Of a stretch of 41,009 nt of DNA, positions 16,536 to 23,586 are shown in pieces. Source of the stretch: Alistipes sp. (lineage in GTDB: Bacteria; Bacteroidota; Bacteroidia; Bacteroidales; Rikenellaceae). Both the position numbers and the translations under genes were made by a program. The notes under the pieces were generated by a model that had not been told where the DNA came from, searched no databases, and worked only from the letters and a program-made list of their open reading frames with translations. Position 1 is the stretch's first letter; each line of letters starts with the position of its first letter. The stretch spans positions 1 to 41,009 of the forward strand of contig JAGAOZ010000026.1 in assembly GCA_017623505.1 (NCBI GenBank), in the 5' to 3' direction.

Positions 16536-17477
16536 ATGTCAAAAGTAACCGTTATCGGTGCAGGTATGGTAGGTGCTACCTGTGCTAACGTATTGGCTGC
16601 TCGCAACGTAGCAGACCAGATTGTATTGATTGATATTAAGGAGGGTCTTTCAGAGGGTAAGATGCTCGATATGTACCAGGCATCAGCTACTACCGACTCA
16701 AAGAGTAAACTTATCGGCTGCACTAACGACTATAAGCAGACTGCAAACTCTGACGTTATCGTTGTTACATCGGGTATTCCTCGTAAGCCGGGTATGACTC
16801 GTGAGGAGCTTATCGGTACCAACGCTAAGATTGTTCAGAGCGTTGTATCACAGGCTTTGGCACACTCTCCACGTGCTATCTTCATCATCGTAAGTAACCC
16901 TATGGATACTATGGCTTACCTTACTTTGAAGTCTACCGGTCTTCCAAAGAACCGTGTTATCGGTATGGGTGGTGCATTGGACTCTTCACGTTTCCGCTGC
17001 TACTTGGCTAAGGCTGCTAATGCCAATATCCACGACATCGAGGGTATGGTTATCGGTGGTCACGGCGATACAACAATGATTCCTCTTATCTCTAAGGCAT
17101 CTATCAAGGGTGTTCCTGCTACTCAGTTCCTCTCAAAGAAGAAGCTTCAGCAGGTTGCTGCCGACACTATGGTTGGTGGTGCTACCTTGACAGGTTTGCT
17201 GGGTACATCGGCTTGGTATGCTCCGGGTGCTGCTGCTGCATCTATGGTTGAGGCTATCTTGGGTGACCAAAAGCGTGTTATCCCTTGCGGTTGCTACCTT
17301 GAGGGTGAGTATGGCCAGCAGGATATTATGATTGGTGTTCCAGCCGTTATTGGTCGTAAGGGTATCGAGAAGATTGTGAAGATTGAGCTTACTAAGGACG
17401 AGCAGGCACAGTTCGAGGCTTCGGCTGCTGCTGTACGTAAGGTAAACCAGATTTTGTTCGATACTAAGGTGCTCTAA
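16536..17477 (+). CDS. mdh: Malate dehydrogenase (LDH-like type)
   Basis: The 313-residue NAD-dependent enzyme interconverts malate and oxaloacetate. It shows GAGMVG (8-13) for NAD and IPRKPGMTR with substrate Arg83 and Arg89. It also has VSNPMD (119-124), GGALDSSRFR with Asp149 and Arg152, and GGHGD with catalytic His176. The arrangement is that of the LDH-like bacterial MDH group. Restricted codon use points to strong expression. A strong terminator follows. Confidence 0.96.
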   Translation: MSKVTVIGAGMVGATCANVLAARNVADQIVLIDIKEGLSEGKMLDMYQASATTDSKSKLIGCTNDYKQTANSDVIVVTSGIPRKPGMTREELIGTNAKIVQSVVSQALAHSPRAIFIIVSNPMDTMAYLTLKSTGLPKNRVIGMGGALDSSRFRCYLAKAANANIHDIEGMVIGGHGDTTMIPLISKASIKGVPATQFLSKKKLQQVAADTMVGGATLTGLLGTSAWYAPGAAAASMVEAILGDQKRVIPCGCYLEGEYGQQDIMIGVPAVIGRKGIEKIVKIELTKDEQAQFEASAAAVRKVNQILFDTKVL

Positions 17478-17503
17478 GCCCCCTTTTCGGAGAATATCTC
17501 ATA

Positions 17504-17537
17504 GCCCCCGCATAATAAAAATGCGGGGCTTTTTTTT
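17504..17537 (+). terminator. Terminator after mdh
   Basis: AGCCCCCGCAT pairs with ATGCGGGGCT around AATAAAA and runs into eight Ts. Confidence 0.9.
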
Positions 17538-17565
17538 GTATATTGTAAAATTTTACTTAGCTTTG
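17535..17565 (+). promoter_or_regulatory. Promoter of first coiled-coil lipoprotein gene
   Basis: TTTG (17535-17538), 19 bases, then TAGCTTTG (17558-17565). The -33 box sits in the T-run of the mdh terminator. Confidence 0.65.
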
Positions 17566-17607
17566 TATTAGTTGCGATATTTTATTAACCATTAAACATA
17601 CTGAATT

Positions 17608-18006
17608 ATGAAGAAGATTTTTACTATTTTGGCAGTTGCTGGTGTAGCATTTGCTTTCACATCTTGCGGCGTTGAGAGTAAGGTAAAGGGCTTTATGGAT
17701 GAGGAAAAAGAGCTTCAAGTTCGTTTCCATGAACTTTCTCTTGAGTTGGCAGAGCTGGAGGCTGAGAAGTGGGAGTATCTTTCTGAGCTTGACAAGGACG
17801 AAGTTAAGGAGTACGTGAAGAATCAGGACAAGTGGCAGAAGGAGATTGATAAGGAGTATCGTGACGAGCTTCAGGAGCTTGAGCGCGAAATTAAGAATAT
17901 CAACGATGATGCTAAGGATTTCAAGAAGAAGTACTATAAGAAAGAGAGCAAAATTGAGTTTGATGCAGAAGAACTCATGGAGGAGTGGGAGGAGGATTTT
18001 GAATAA
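17608..18006 (+). CDS. Small coiled-coil lipoprotein, paralog 1
   Basis: The 132-residue product has a signal peptide with lipobox FTSC (Cys20). The rest is almost wholly charged alpha-helix rich in Glu, Lys and Asp (for example ELSLELAELEAEKWEYL), consistent with a coiled coil on the membrane surface. No enzyme motif is present and I do not recognise the family. It shares its plan and local sequence (ELA-LEAE, then EID/ESD, then LEREI/VKRDI) with the next gene. It has its own promoter and terminator. Confidence 0.8.
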   Translation: MKKIFTILAVAGVAFAFTSCGVESKVKGFMDEEKELQVRFHELSLELAELEAEKWEYLSELDKDEVKEYVKNQDKWQKEIDKEYRDELQELEREIKNINDDAKDFKKKYYKKESKIEFDAEELMEEWEEDFE

Positions 18007-18046
18007 TCTTGCGACCTTTAGTCTATTCCGATTTTAGAATATTGAG

Positions 18047-18080
18047 GCTGTCCAACGTTATCTGTTGCGACAGCTTTTTC
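18047..18080 (+). terminator. Terminator after lipoprotein paralog 1
   Basis: GCTGTC and CAAC pair with GTTG and GACAGC around GTTATCT, followed by TTTTTCTTT. Confidence 0.85.
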
Positions 18081-18118
18081 TTTAATTGTCTTACATAATA
18101 TTGTATTGATTTTATCGT

Positions 18119-18126
18119 TATCTTTG
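18119..18126 (+). promoter_or_regulatory. Promoter -7 box of lipoprotein paralog 2
   Basis: TATCTTTG lies 28 bases before the ATG; the -33 box is weak. Confidence 0.55.
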
Positions 18127-18154
18127 CAGATATCACTGCTTAAACCACTATTTT

Positions 18155-18676
18155 ATGAAGAAGACTCTTTCTATCATTATCTTACTTTCTACTTTTGTTG
18201 TGATGAGTTCGTGTACTGTTGAGCAGCAGACACGTTCCAAGATGGATGATTTTTACCACTCGCAACTCAATACTTTAGACTCTGAGCTCGCCACACTTGA
18301 GGCTGAGGAGGAGTTGTACGAGTTTCTGTTGAGTTTGGAGCCTTATGAGCTTGAGCACATTTTGCAGCAACTCGACTACATAGAGTCTGATGTCAAGCAC
18401 TCTTACCAAGATGATTTCAAGGACGTGAAGCGAGATATTGTCACGGCTAAAAAGTCTGTTCATCGCCTGAAGTCCAAATTTGCAAAGCGATGTGCTGAGT
18501 ATTTCTCCGATGACACATTTGATGATGAGGCGATAGATGAGCTTCTTGATGAGATGGACGACGAAGATTTCGATGATTATGGCTGGGATGAGGAGGAAAT
18601 CACAAGTGCCGCTGTCGGATTTGGTGCCGACCTTCTTCGCATATACGCCGATTTTATGGAAGATGCCGTAGATTAA
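18155..18676 (+). CDS. Small coiled-coil lipoprotein, paralog 2
   Basis: The 173-residue product has lipobox MSSC (Cys20). A helical charged middle aligns by eye with paralog 1 (ELATLEAEEELYEFL against ELAELEAEKWEYL). A very acidic segment (about 125-152, many Asp) is followed by a mildly hydrophobic end (VGFGADLLRIYADFMEDAVD). The acidic part could bind cations, but that is speculation. It is monocistronic. Confidence 0.8.
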   Translation: MKKTLSIIILLSTFVVMSSCTVEQQTRSKMDDFYHSQLNTLDSELATLEAEEELYEFLLSLEPYELEHILQQLDYIESDVKHSYQDDFKDVKRDIVTAKKSVHRLKSKFAKRCAEYFSDDTFDDEAIDELLDEMDDEDFDDYGWDEEEITSAAVGFGADLLRIYADFMEDAVD

Positions 18677-18697
18677 TGCATTGTAAGATAGACAAAA

Positions 18698-18729
18698 ACA
18701 CTGCCTTCGGTTGCAAGGCAGTGTTTTTT
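18698..18729 (+). terminator. Terminator after lipoprotein paralog 2
   Basis: ACACTGCCTT (18698-18707) pairs perfectly with AAGGCAGTGT (18715-18724), followed by a T-run. Confidence 0.9.
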
Positions 18730-18794
18730 GTTTTATAGCAACTTTATCTTTCCAAAAAGCCTCCAAAAGCTCTTGTCGGTTTCTATGTTTAGTA

Positions 18795-18825
18795 TTGCTT
18801 TAATCAGACAAAATTATTATCTTTG
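18795..18825 (+). promoter_or_regulatory. Promoter of lipoprotein paralog 3
   Basis: TTG (18795-18797), 20 bases, then TATCTTTG (18818-18825). Confidence 0.7.
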
Positions 18826-18854
18826 TTCATTGTTTAACCTTAAACTATAAATGT

Positions 18855-19247
18855 ATGAAAAAGATTTTTACAAGTTTGTCTATTGTTTGCGTGGCTTTAG
18901 TATTTTCATCTTGTGGAACGGATGATAATCAGGCGGAGGAGAAGCAATTATCTATGCCAGATAAGGCAACCGCTATGAAAATTAATATGGCTGAAAAGAC
19001 TCTTGAAATGCAAATTGAAATGTTAGAATTTCAGATTGAGTATATGAAATGGGCTCTTGAACTTGATGATAATGATTTTGAGGAGTGGTTTGTGGAGTCA
19101 GATTATAGAGAAAACGAATTGGAAGAGTGGATGAAATCAGAGAAGACAACAGATTTACGCAAGCAGTTGGAACGATTAGACAGAAAGCGTGAATCGTTCG
19201 AGAAGAAAGTATTAGATAGGGCAGAAGATATGGATCTTAACCGGTAG
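18855..19247 (+). CDS. Small coiled-coil lipoprotein, paralog 3
   Basis: The 130-residue product has lipobox FSSC (Cys20). Its signal peptide starts like that of paralog 1 (MKKIFT). The mature part is a long charged helix (KTLEMQIEMLEFQIEYMKWALEL, then RKQLERLDRKRESFEKK). It is the most divergent of the three and richer in A/T codons. No known family or enzyme motif is evident. It is monocistronic, ending at the terminator shared with the CBM9-like gene. Confidence 0.78.
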   Translation: MKKIFTSLSIVCVALVFSSCGTDDNQAEEKQLSMPDKATAMKINMAEKTLEMQIEMLEFQIEYMKWALELDDNDFEEWFVESDYRENELEEWMKSEKTTDLRKQLERLDRKRESFEKKVLDRAEDMDLNR

Positions 19248-19291
19248 TATAAGGTAGTGATATAACTGTTTACTAACTCTTTTATAACAAA

Positions 19292-19320
19292 AACATCAGC
19301 CGTTTAGGCTGATGTTTTTT
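19292..19320. terminator. Bidirectional terminator
   Basis: AACATCAGCC (19292-19301) pairs with GGCTGATGTT (19307-19316) around GTTTA, with T-rich sequence on both sides. It separates paralog 3 from the converging CBM9-like gene. Confidence 0.85.
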
Positions 19321-19927
19321 ATTCTAATATTATCTTTCCAAAAAACTCCGGACGGTGGAAGTCGGGCGAAGGAGTCGCTATCGGCGACCAACTCACATAG
19401 TGCGGTATGGGTGTGAGGTCACCACACTTGTAGAAATTTCCCTCCAGCAGTGTCGGTACACCCTCAATGCCGATTACCTCGAATGGTATCTGAGCCTCTA
19501 TGCTCCAACAGCCACTCCCCTTGAAAGGTACTCCTGTGGGTAGCGACGTGCGCAACACCACCTTCTGCATCATCTCTGCCGACAGATACTCTTTCTCGCT
19601 TCGGGAGAGACGGCGCGCTGCGAGTATTGTTCCTATGCAATTCATCTCAAAGTTATAGTAGTGCTCTGCCTGTGGCTCACGCACGAAAAACTCCACACAG
19701 CTATCCTTATATACCGCCCCGTGCAACTCTGTGCAGAGACCTATGACGTGCTCTTCGTCTACATCGAAACGCAGAAGTAGAGCCTTATCTGTGTGGGCTA
19801 TGGCAAATGTTGTGCGTGGCTTGAAAGGGTATTCCTCCCAATTCACTACGCCGACCTCGCCCTTTGCGAACCTCTCTATATCCTCCCAGCCGCCTACTTG
19901 CGGTGCTGTAATTCTTGCCCTTTCCAT
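19319..19927 (-). CDS. CBM9-like carbohydrate-binding protein
   Basis: The 202-residue product resembles family-9-like carbohydrate-binding domains found as single proteins in Bacteroidetes. Clues are NWEEYPFKPRTTFAIAHTDKALLLRFDVDE, then VYKDSCVEFFV, YYNFEMNCIGTIL and a final HRPEFFGKIILE. No signal peptide is visible. I chose the ATG at 19927: a promoter (19945-19975) lies just upstream of it, and the longer frame to 20191 would run through the divergent SDR gene. It diverges from the SDR/uxuA pair, so a sugar-related role is likely. Confidence 0.75.
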   Translation of the reverse strand: MERARITAPQVGGWEDIERFAKGEVGVVNWEEYPFKPRTTFAIAHTDKALLLRFDVDEEHVIGLCTELHGAVYKDSCVEFFVREPQAEHYYNFEMNCIGTILAARRLSRSEKEYLSAEMMQKVVLRTSLPTGVPFKGSGCWSIEAQIPFEVIGIEGVPTLLEGNFYKCGDLTPIPHYVSWSPIATPSPDFHRPEFFGKIILE

Positions 19928-19944
19928 ATCACAAAATCTTTCTA

Positions 19945-19975
19945 CAAAGATAAATATTTTTCTTAAAGCACGCAA
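19945..19975 (-). promoter_or_regulatory. Promoter of the CBM9-like gene
   Basis: On the minus strand TTG (19973-19975), 20 bases, then TATCTTTG (19945-19952). It supports the ATG at 19927. Confidence 0.7.
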
Positions 19976-20004
19976 TCCGCCGTCGCTATCTTCCAAAATT
20001 TTAC

Positions 20005-20012
20005 TATATTTG
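20005..20012 (+). promoter_or_regulatory. Promoter -7 box of the SDR-uxuA pair
   Basis: TATATTTG lies 18 bases before the ATG at 20031; the -33 box is not clear. It shares a short divergent region with the CBM9-like promoter. Confidence 0.55.
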
Positions 20013-20030
20013 TGCAAAAGAGCAAAAACT

Positions 20031-20849
20031 ATGAAAAATCTATTTAGTGTCGAGGGACGTGTTGTCGTGATGACAGGTGCTTGCGGTGTGTTGGGCTCTA
20101 CTATCGTGGGCCACTTTGCCGAGCAGGGTGCTAAGGTCGTTATGCTCGATTTGGAGCGTACACGCCCCATTGCCGAGGAGCTGATTGCCAATATTGAGGC
20201 TGCGGGTGGCGAGGCTTGTTTCCTTGCGACGGACGTTATGGATAAGGCTATCTTGGAGCAGAACTATGCCGATATTATGGCTCGCTATGGCAGGATTGAT
20301 GTGCTGCTGAACGCTGCCGGAGGTAATATGCCACGTGCTACCGTCTCACCCGAGCAGACCATCTTCGATTTGGATGTCGATGCTGTTAAGTTCTGCACCG
20401 ATTTGAACCTCTACGGCACTATCCTCCCTACTATGGTCTTCGCCCGTGCTATGGCTGAGCAGCGGTCGGGCTCTATCATCAACTTCGCCAGCGAGAGTGC
20501 TCTGCGACCTCTGACGCGTGTTGCAGGCTATGGTGTGGCTAAGGCGGCTGTTGTCAATTGGACCAAATACCTTTGTGCCGAGCTTGCTCAGAAGTTCGGT
20601 GCCGGCTTGCGTGTCAATGCTATCGCTCCGGGTTTTTTGCTGACTAATCAGAACCGCACTCTGCTGACCAACCCCGATGGCTCGCTCACTGCACGTTCTC
20701 ACACTATCTTGGCTCATACGCCTTTTGGTCGTTTCTTGGAGCCCGAGGAGCTGTTGGGTACGCTTCAATGGTTGGCTTCCGATGCTTCTAAGGCCGTTAC
20801 GGGCACTGTCGCTGTTGTCGATGGTGGCTTCGATGCCTTCTCGATATAA
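20031..20849 (+). CDS. SDR-family oxidoreductase, probable D-mannonate (fructuronate) oxidoreductase
   Basis: The 272-residue enzyme has the short-chain dehydrogenase fold: TGACGVLGS for NAD(P) near residues 15-23, LLNAAGGN, a catalytic Ser in NFASESA, and YGVAK with Tyr and Lys. The start at 20031 fits the family; the frame open from 19731 overlaps the divergent gene and promoter. The next gene, 18 bases on, is uxuA, so this is likely the fructuronate-to-mannonate reductase, replacing the unrelated E. coli UxuB. That role rests on context. Confidence 0.85.
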   Translation: MKNLFSVEGRVVVMTGACGVLGSTIVGHFAEQGAKVVMLDLERTRPIAEELIANIEAAGGEACFLATDVMDKAILEQNYADIMARYGRIDVLLNAAGGNMPRATVSPEQTIFDLDVDAVKFCTDLNLYGTILPTMVFARAMAEQRSGSIINFASESALRPLTRVAGYGVAKAAVVNWTKYLCAELAQKFGAGLRVNAIAPGFLLTNQNRTLLTNPDGSLTARSHTILAHTPFGRFLEPEELLGTLQWLASDASKAVTGTVAVVDGGFDAFSI

Positions 20850-20867
20850 TAACCTTAAATAGAAAGA

Positions 20868-22043
20868 ATGATGTATCTTATGACTCAGTCGTGGCGGTGG
20901 TATGGCCCTGCCGACCCCGTCAAACTCTCCGATATCCGCCAGGCGGGTGCTACCGATATCGTTCACGCCCTGCACCACATCCCCAATGGCGAGGTGTGGA
21001 CGGTCGAGGAGATTCGTCGCCGTCAGCAGATTATTGCCGCTGCGGGACTTAGGTGGAGCGTTGTCGAGAGTGTCCCTGTCCACGAACATATCAAGACCCA
21101 GACAGGCGATTTCGAGCGTTATATCGACGCCTATAAGCAATCTATCCGCAATCTTGCCGAGTGCGGTATCCACTGCATCACCTATAACTTTATGCCCGTT
21201 TTGGACTGGACACGCACCAACCTGCAATATGAGTTGGAGGATGGCTCACGTGCCTTGCGTTTTGAGCGTGCTGCTTTCGTGGCTTTCGACCTCTATATCT
21301 TGCAGCGTGAGGGTGCCGAGGCGGAGTATAGTGCCGAGGAGCAGGCACGTGCCAAAGCTCGTTTTGCCGAGATGACCGACGAGGATAAGGCTCTTTTGGT
21401 GCGTAATATGATCGCCGGCCTGCCGGGCTCCGAGGAGAGCTTTACGTTAGAGCAGTTCCGTGCGGAACTTGACCGCTACCGCGATATTGATGCCGAGCAG
21501 CTGCGTCGCAATTTGATATACTTCTTGCAACAGGTATGCCCTGTGTGCGATGAGGTAGGCTCGCAGATGGTCATCCACCCCGACGACCCTCCATATCCTA
21601 TCTTGGGCTTGCCACGCATCCTCTCTACGGCGGACGATTTCCGTCGTTTGGTCGAGGCTGTCCCTAATAAATCAAATGGACTTTGCCTCTGCACAGGCTC
21701 GTTTGGAGTGAGAGGTGATAACGATTGCCCTGCTATGATGCGAGAGTTTGGCAGTAGGGTAGGCTTTGTTCATCTGCGTAGCACCGAGCGTAATGCCGAT
21801 GGCGATTTTTATGAGGCAAACCATCTTGAGGGCAATGTCCCTATGTACGATATGATGCGTGCACTGCTTGAGGTCGAGCAACGTGAGCAGCGTTCTATCC
21901 CTGTCCGCCCTGACCACGGCCACCAGATGTGCGATGACCTATGCCGTAGCTCCAACCCCGGCTACTCCCTCTACGGCCGCCTACGTGGCCTCGCCGAACT
22001 CCGCGGCCTTGAATGGGGCATCGCAAATACCCTCTACCGATAG
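20868..22043 (+). CDS. uxuA: Mannonate dehydratase
   Basis: UxuA dehydrates D-mannonate to 2-keto-3-deoxygluconate. The 391 residues show [83 protein letters not shown] and RPDHGHQM. These carry the His, Asp and Cys ligands of the metal site in this TIM-barrel family. The product feeds KdgK and Eda, encoded at 33045-34749. An alternative start at 20880 would better match the usual N-terminus. Confidence 0.95.
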   Translation: MMYLMTQSWRWYGPADPVKLSDIRQAGATDIVHALHHIPNGEVWTVEEIRRRQQIIAAAGLRWSVVESVPVHEHIKTQTGDFERYIDAYKQSIRNLAECGIHCITYNFMPVLDWTRTNLQYELEDGSRALRFERAAFVAFDLYILQREGAEAEYSAEEQARAKARFAEMTDEDKALLVRNMIAGLPGSEESFTLEQFRAELDRYRDIDAEQLRRNLIYFLQQVCPVCDEVGSQMVIHPDDPPYPILGLPRILSTADDFRRLVEAVPNKSNGLCLCTGSFGVRGDNDCPAMMREFGSRVGFVHLRSTERNADGDFYEANHLEGNVPMYDMMRALLEVEQREQRSIPVRPDHGHQMCDDLCRSSNPGYSLYGRLRGLAELRGLEWGIANTLYR

Positions 22044-22073
22044 TTGCTTCATCACCCACACTTAACAATACAC

Positions 22074-22115
22074 AAAGGTCCCATAGGATTTGAAAAATCT
22101 TTTGGGACCTTTTTA
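22074..22115. terminator. Bidirectional terminator after uxuA
   Basis: AAAGGTCCCA (22074-22083) pairs perfectly with TGGGACCTTT (22103-22112) with further inner pairing. It serves uxuA and the converging exported-protein gene. Confidence 0.85.
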
Positions 22116-22143
22116 CAGTTATAGACAATACCATAATTCTATA

Positions 22144-22548
22144 TCACAATTTACGAACAATCATAACTATTCTGCGGTCATCTTTGCCTATGAGGTATTC
22201 GTTAGGAGCAGTTTTAGCTGTTTTGGCAGGGATTGTTATTGTGCCAGGTACTTTAGATATTCCTATCTCGAATAGAACTGTAACTGTGAATTCGTGGTAA
22301 TTTGTAAATTTAATTTTATGGTAATAATCACAATAATAACTATCCCACTTTCCTGTGTTTATAATTTCTGCATCCACTCCGCCAATATCTTGTGCAGTTG
22401 ATATGCCATTGATAAAGTACTCATTCCCGGTTGTTTGCGTCGTGCTCGATTTTGAATCCGTATTATTTGTCTGTATTACAACATTTTGAGCAGATGCTAT
22501 GCCGACAAATCCAAATAACAGCATAGTGATACATATTAACTTCTTCAT
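22144..22548 (-). CDS. Small exported protein of unknown family
   Basis: The 134-residue product has a classical signal peptide ending ASA before Q21, so it should be released to the periplasm or beyond. The mature part looks like one beta-sandwich domain (HKIKFTNYHEFTVTVLFEIG, then GTITIPAKTAKTAPNEYLI, ending RRIVMIVRKL). I recognise no family. It follows the neighbouring exported-protein gene by 67 bases with no terminator seen, so both may be read from the promoter at 23366-23396. The DNA is richer in A/T than the surrounding operons. Confidence 0.7.
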   Translation of the reverse strand: MKKLICITMLLFGFVGIASAQNVVIQTNNTDSKSSTTQTTGNEYFINGISTAQDIGGVDAEIINTGKWDSYYCDYYHKIKFTNYHEFTVTVLFEIGISKVPGTITIPAKTAKTAPNEYLIGKDDRRIVMIVRKL

Positions 22549-22615
22549 AATTTTATTTAAATTTTATGTATTAAACTTGTGATAATTCCTAATGCCTCTA
22601 GATACTTCTTCTACA

Positions 22616-23020
22616 TCAATCAGTCGATACTAAACGAATTCTACAATTTTCGCCGCCGTAATTTTGAAATGGATAATGATCATCGTCCTCTTCGTAATAT
22701 ACCCGTCCGTTTTTATCGTACATATAACTGGTGGTGCTCTCTACATTGGTTTTGTCTTTATTGTTATAAAGTAGCTGTAATTCCGTCCACGTTGGGAGAC
22801 GCCAATTTTTACGTCCGTATGTGCCAACTTTATTTATAGAAATTATGACGTCAGCTGGAAAATGATCAAACCAACCTAAGTCCTCTGGGAATACATACAG
22901 ATAACCCAACAGACAAATCGTAGGACTTTCAACTTCCTCTTTTATTTCGCGTATTTCTTGACCCTGTGCTTGATAAGTATATACAAATAGCGTTGCAAGC
23001 ACCAATAGTATTCTTTTCAT
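22616..23020 (-). CDS. Small exported protein with DUF1566/FISUMP-like WRLPT motif
   Basis: The 134-residue product has a signal peptide ending QAQG before Q21. The mature domain contains CLLGYLYVFPEDLGWF, then NWRLPTWTELQLLYNNKD, and ends CRIRLVSTD. The WRLPT-EL and terminal RLV elements recall DUF1566/FISUMP (C-type-lectin or sulfatase-modifying-factor-like) modules, but this is a short version and the match is by eye. It lies directly behind the structured RNA at 23075-23365 and before another small exported protein. Function is unknown. Confidence 0.7.
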   Translation of the reverse strand: MKRILLVLATLFVYTYQAQGQEIREIKEEVESPTICLLGYLYVFPEDLGWFDHFPADVIISINKVGTYGRKNWRLPTWTELQLLYNNKDKTNVESTTSYMYDKNGRVYYEEDDDHYPFQNYGGENCRIRLVSTD

Positions 23021-23074
23021 AATTAATATTATTATTTTTTATGCTCAATTCAATGCCTTAGTTATTACTTAAAA

Positions 23075-23365
23075 GAACGCACAAAAAAGCGCGGCACTTT
23101 TAGTGTATTCGCTTCCCAGGGTGTTTGGCGTAACCCAATCTGCAGAATAACCAAAAGCCCACGCCGACTAGCGTGAGCATTTTTTGCAATATCCTTGCAG
23201 ATTTTCCTTTTATAGTCGCCAAACTTTTGGGAATGCAGAATAAAGCTAAAACGCTTTTTCGATATGTCTAAAATGTGCGTACTTCGTTATACGCTATGCT
23301 TCATAGGCAATCCATTTAATCATTATCCACAAATTCATCTCTGCCAAAGTACTACTTCAGTACTA
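23075..23365 (-). ncRNA. Highly structured RNA or long leader ahead of the small exported proteins
   Basis: Read on the minus strand, a 6-base hairpin (23348-23364) comes first. An outer stem pairs 23274-23283 with 23074-23083 (9 of 10). Inside, TTCCCA (23228-23233) pairs with TGGGAA (23113-23118), and GTTTGGCG (23217-23224) with CGCCAAAC (23123-23130). ATCTGCA (23196-23202) pairs with TGCAGAT (23138-23144), and GCTCACGC (23171-23178) with GCGTGGGC (23157-23164). All are nested, giving one long rod with an asymmetric bubble. It has none of the RNase P, tmRNA or SRP signatures I looked for. A 6S-like RNA or a cis-acting leader are alternatives. Ends are approximate. Confidence 0.6.
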
Positions 23366-23396
23366 CAAATATAACAAATCTTTTTCTCAATTCAAA
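23366..23396 (-). promoter_or_regulatory. Promoter of the structured RNA
   Basis: On the minus strand TTTG (23393-23396), 19 bases, then TATATTTG (23366-23373). It is among the best consensus matches in the window. The next start codon downstream is about 340 bases away. Confidence 0.75.
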
Positions 23397-23496
23397 ATTT
23401 CTACCGCAAACATTAGTATCCCTTAATTAACCTTTAGTCTCCCTATCTTCCCTAACTTCCTTAAACTCCCTCTATACACGCCTCTCCCAAAAGCAA

Positions 23497-23522
23497 TGCG
23501 GGTAACCAATCGGTTACCCGCA
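23497..23522 (-). terminator. Terminator of the 11-gene operon
   Basis: TGCGGGTAACC (23497-23507) pairs perfectly with GGTTACCCGCA (23512-23522) around AATC. On the minus strand it is followed by TTGCTTTT. It lies 65 bases past the last stop codon of the operon. Confidence 0.75.
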
Positions 23523-23543
23523 CTACTAAGAAGGTATTTTCTC

Positions 23544-23585
23544 AATTTTGAATTTTGAATTGCGTAGCTTGAATTTTGAATTCTG
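23544..23585. repeat. 7-base AT repeats abutting the Gfo/Idh stop codon
   Basis: Six units stay in strict 7-base register: AATTTTG twice, AATTGCG, TAGCTTG, AATTTTG, AATTCTG. They end two bases from the stop codon at 23587-23589. Confidence 0.8.
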
Positions 23586-23586
23586 T

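Larger units (their letters stand above)
23021..23586. other. 566-base non-coding region: structured RNA, promoter, repeats
   Basis: No gene is supported. From right to left it holds: 7-base AT repeats (23544-23585) ending two bases from the Gfo/Idh stop; the operon terminator (23497-23522); a 9-base-period C/T-rich element (about 23430-23478); a strong minus-strand promoter (23366-23396); and a nested-hairpin RNA (about 23075-23365). Confidence 0.75.

Noticed and set aside
19731-20030. Upstream extension of the SDR protein
   Set aside because: The extra 100 residues overlap the divergent CBM9-like gene and its promoter and are unlike the SDR family. ATG 20031 gives a normal N-terminus.
19928-20191. 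Upstream extension of the CBM9-like protein
   Set aside because: It runs antisense through the SDR start and past a good promoter; ATG 19927 is preferred.
23075-23365. RNase P RNA, tmRNA or SRP RNA
   Set aside because: Conserved P4-type, tRNA-like end and SRP-loop signatures were not found. 6S RNA cannot be excluded by eye.
22616-23400. Diversity-generating retroelement: lectin-like protein ending RLV next to a structured RNA
   Set aside because: There is no reverse transcriptase gene in the window and I see no template/variable repeat pair with adenine-specific differences.
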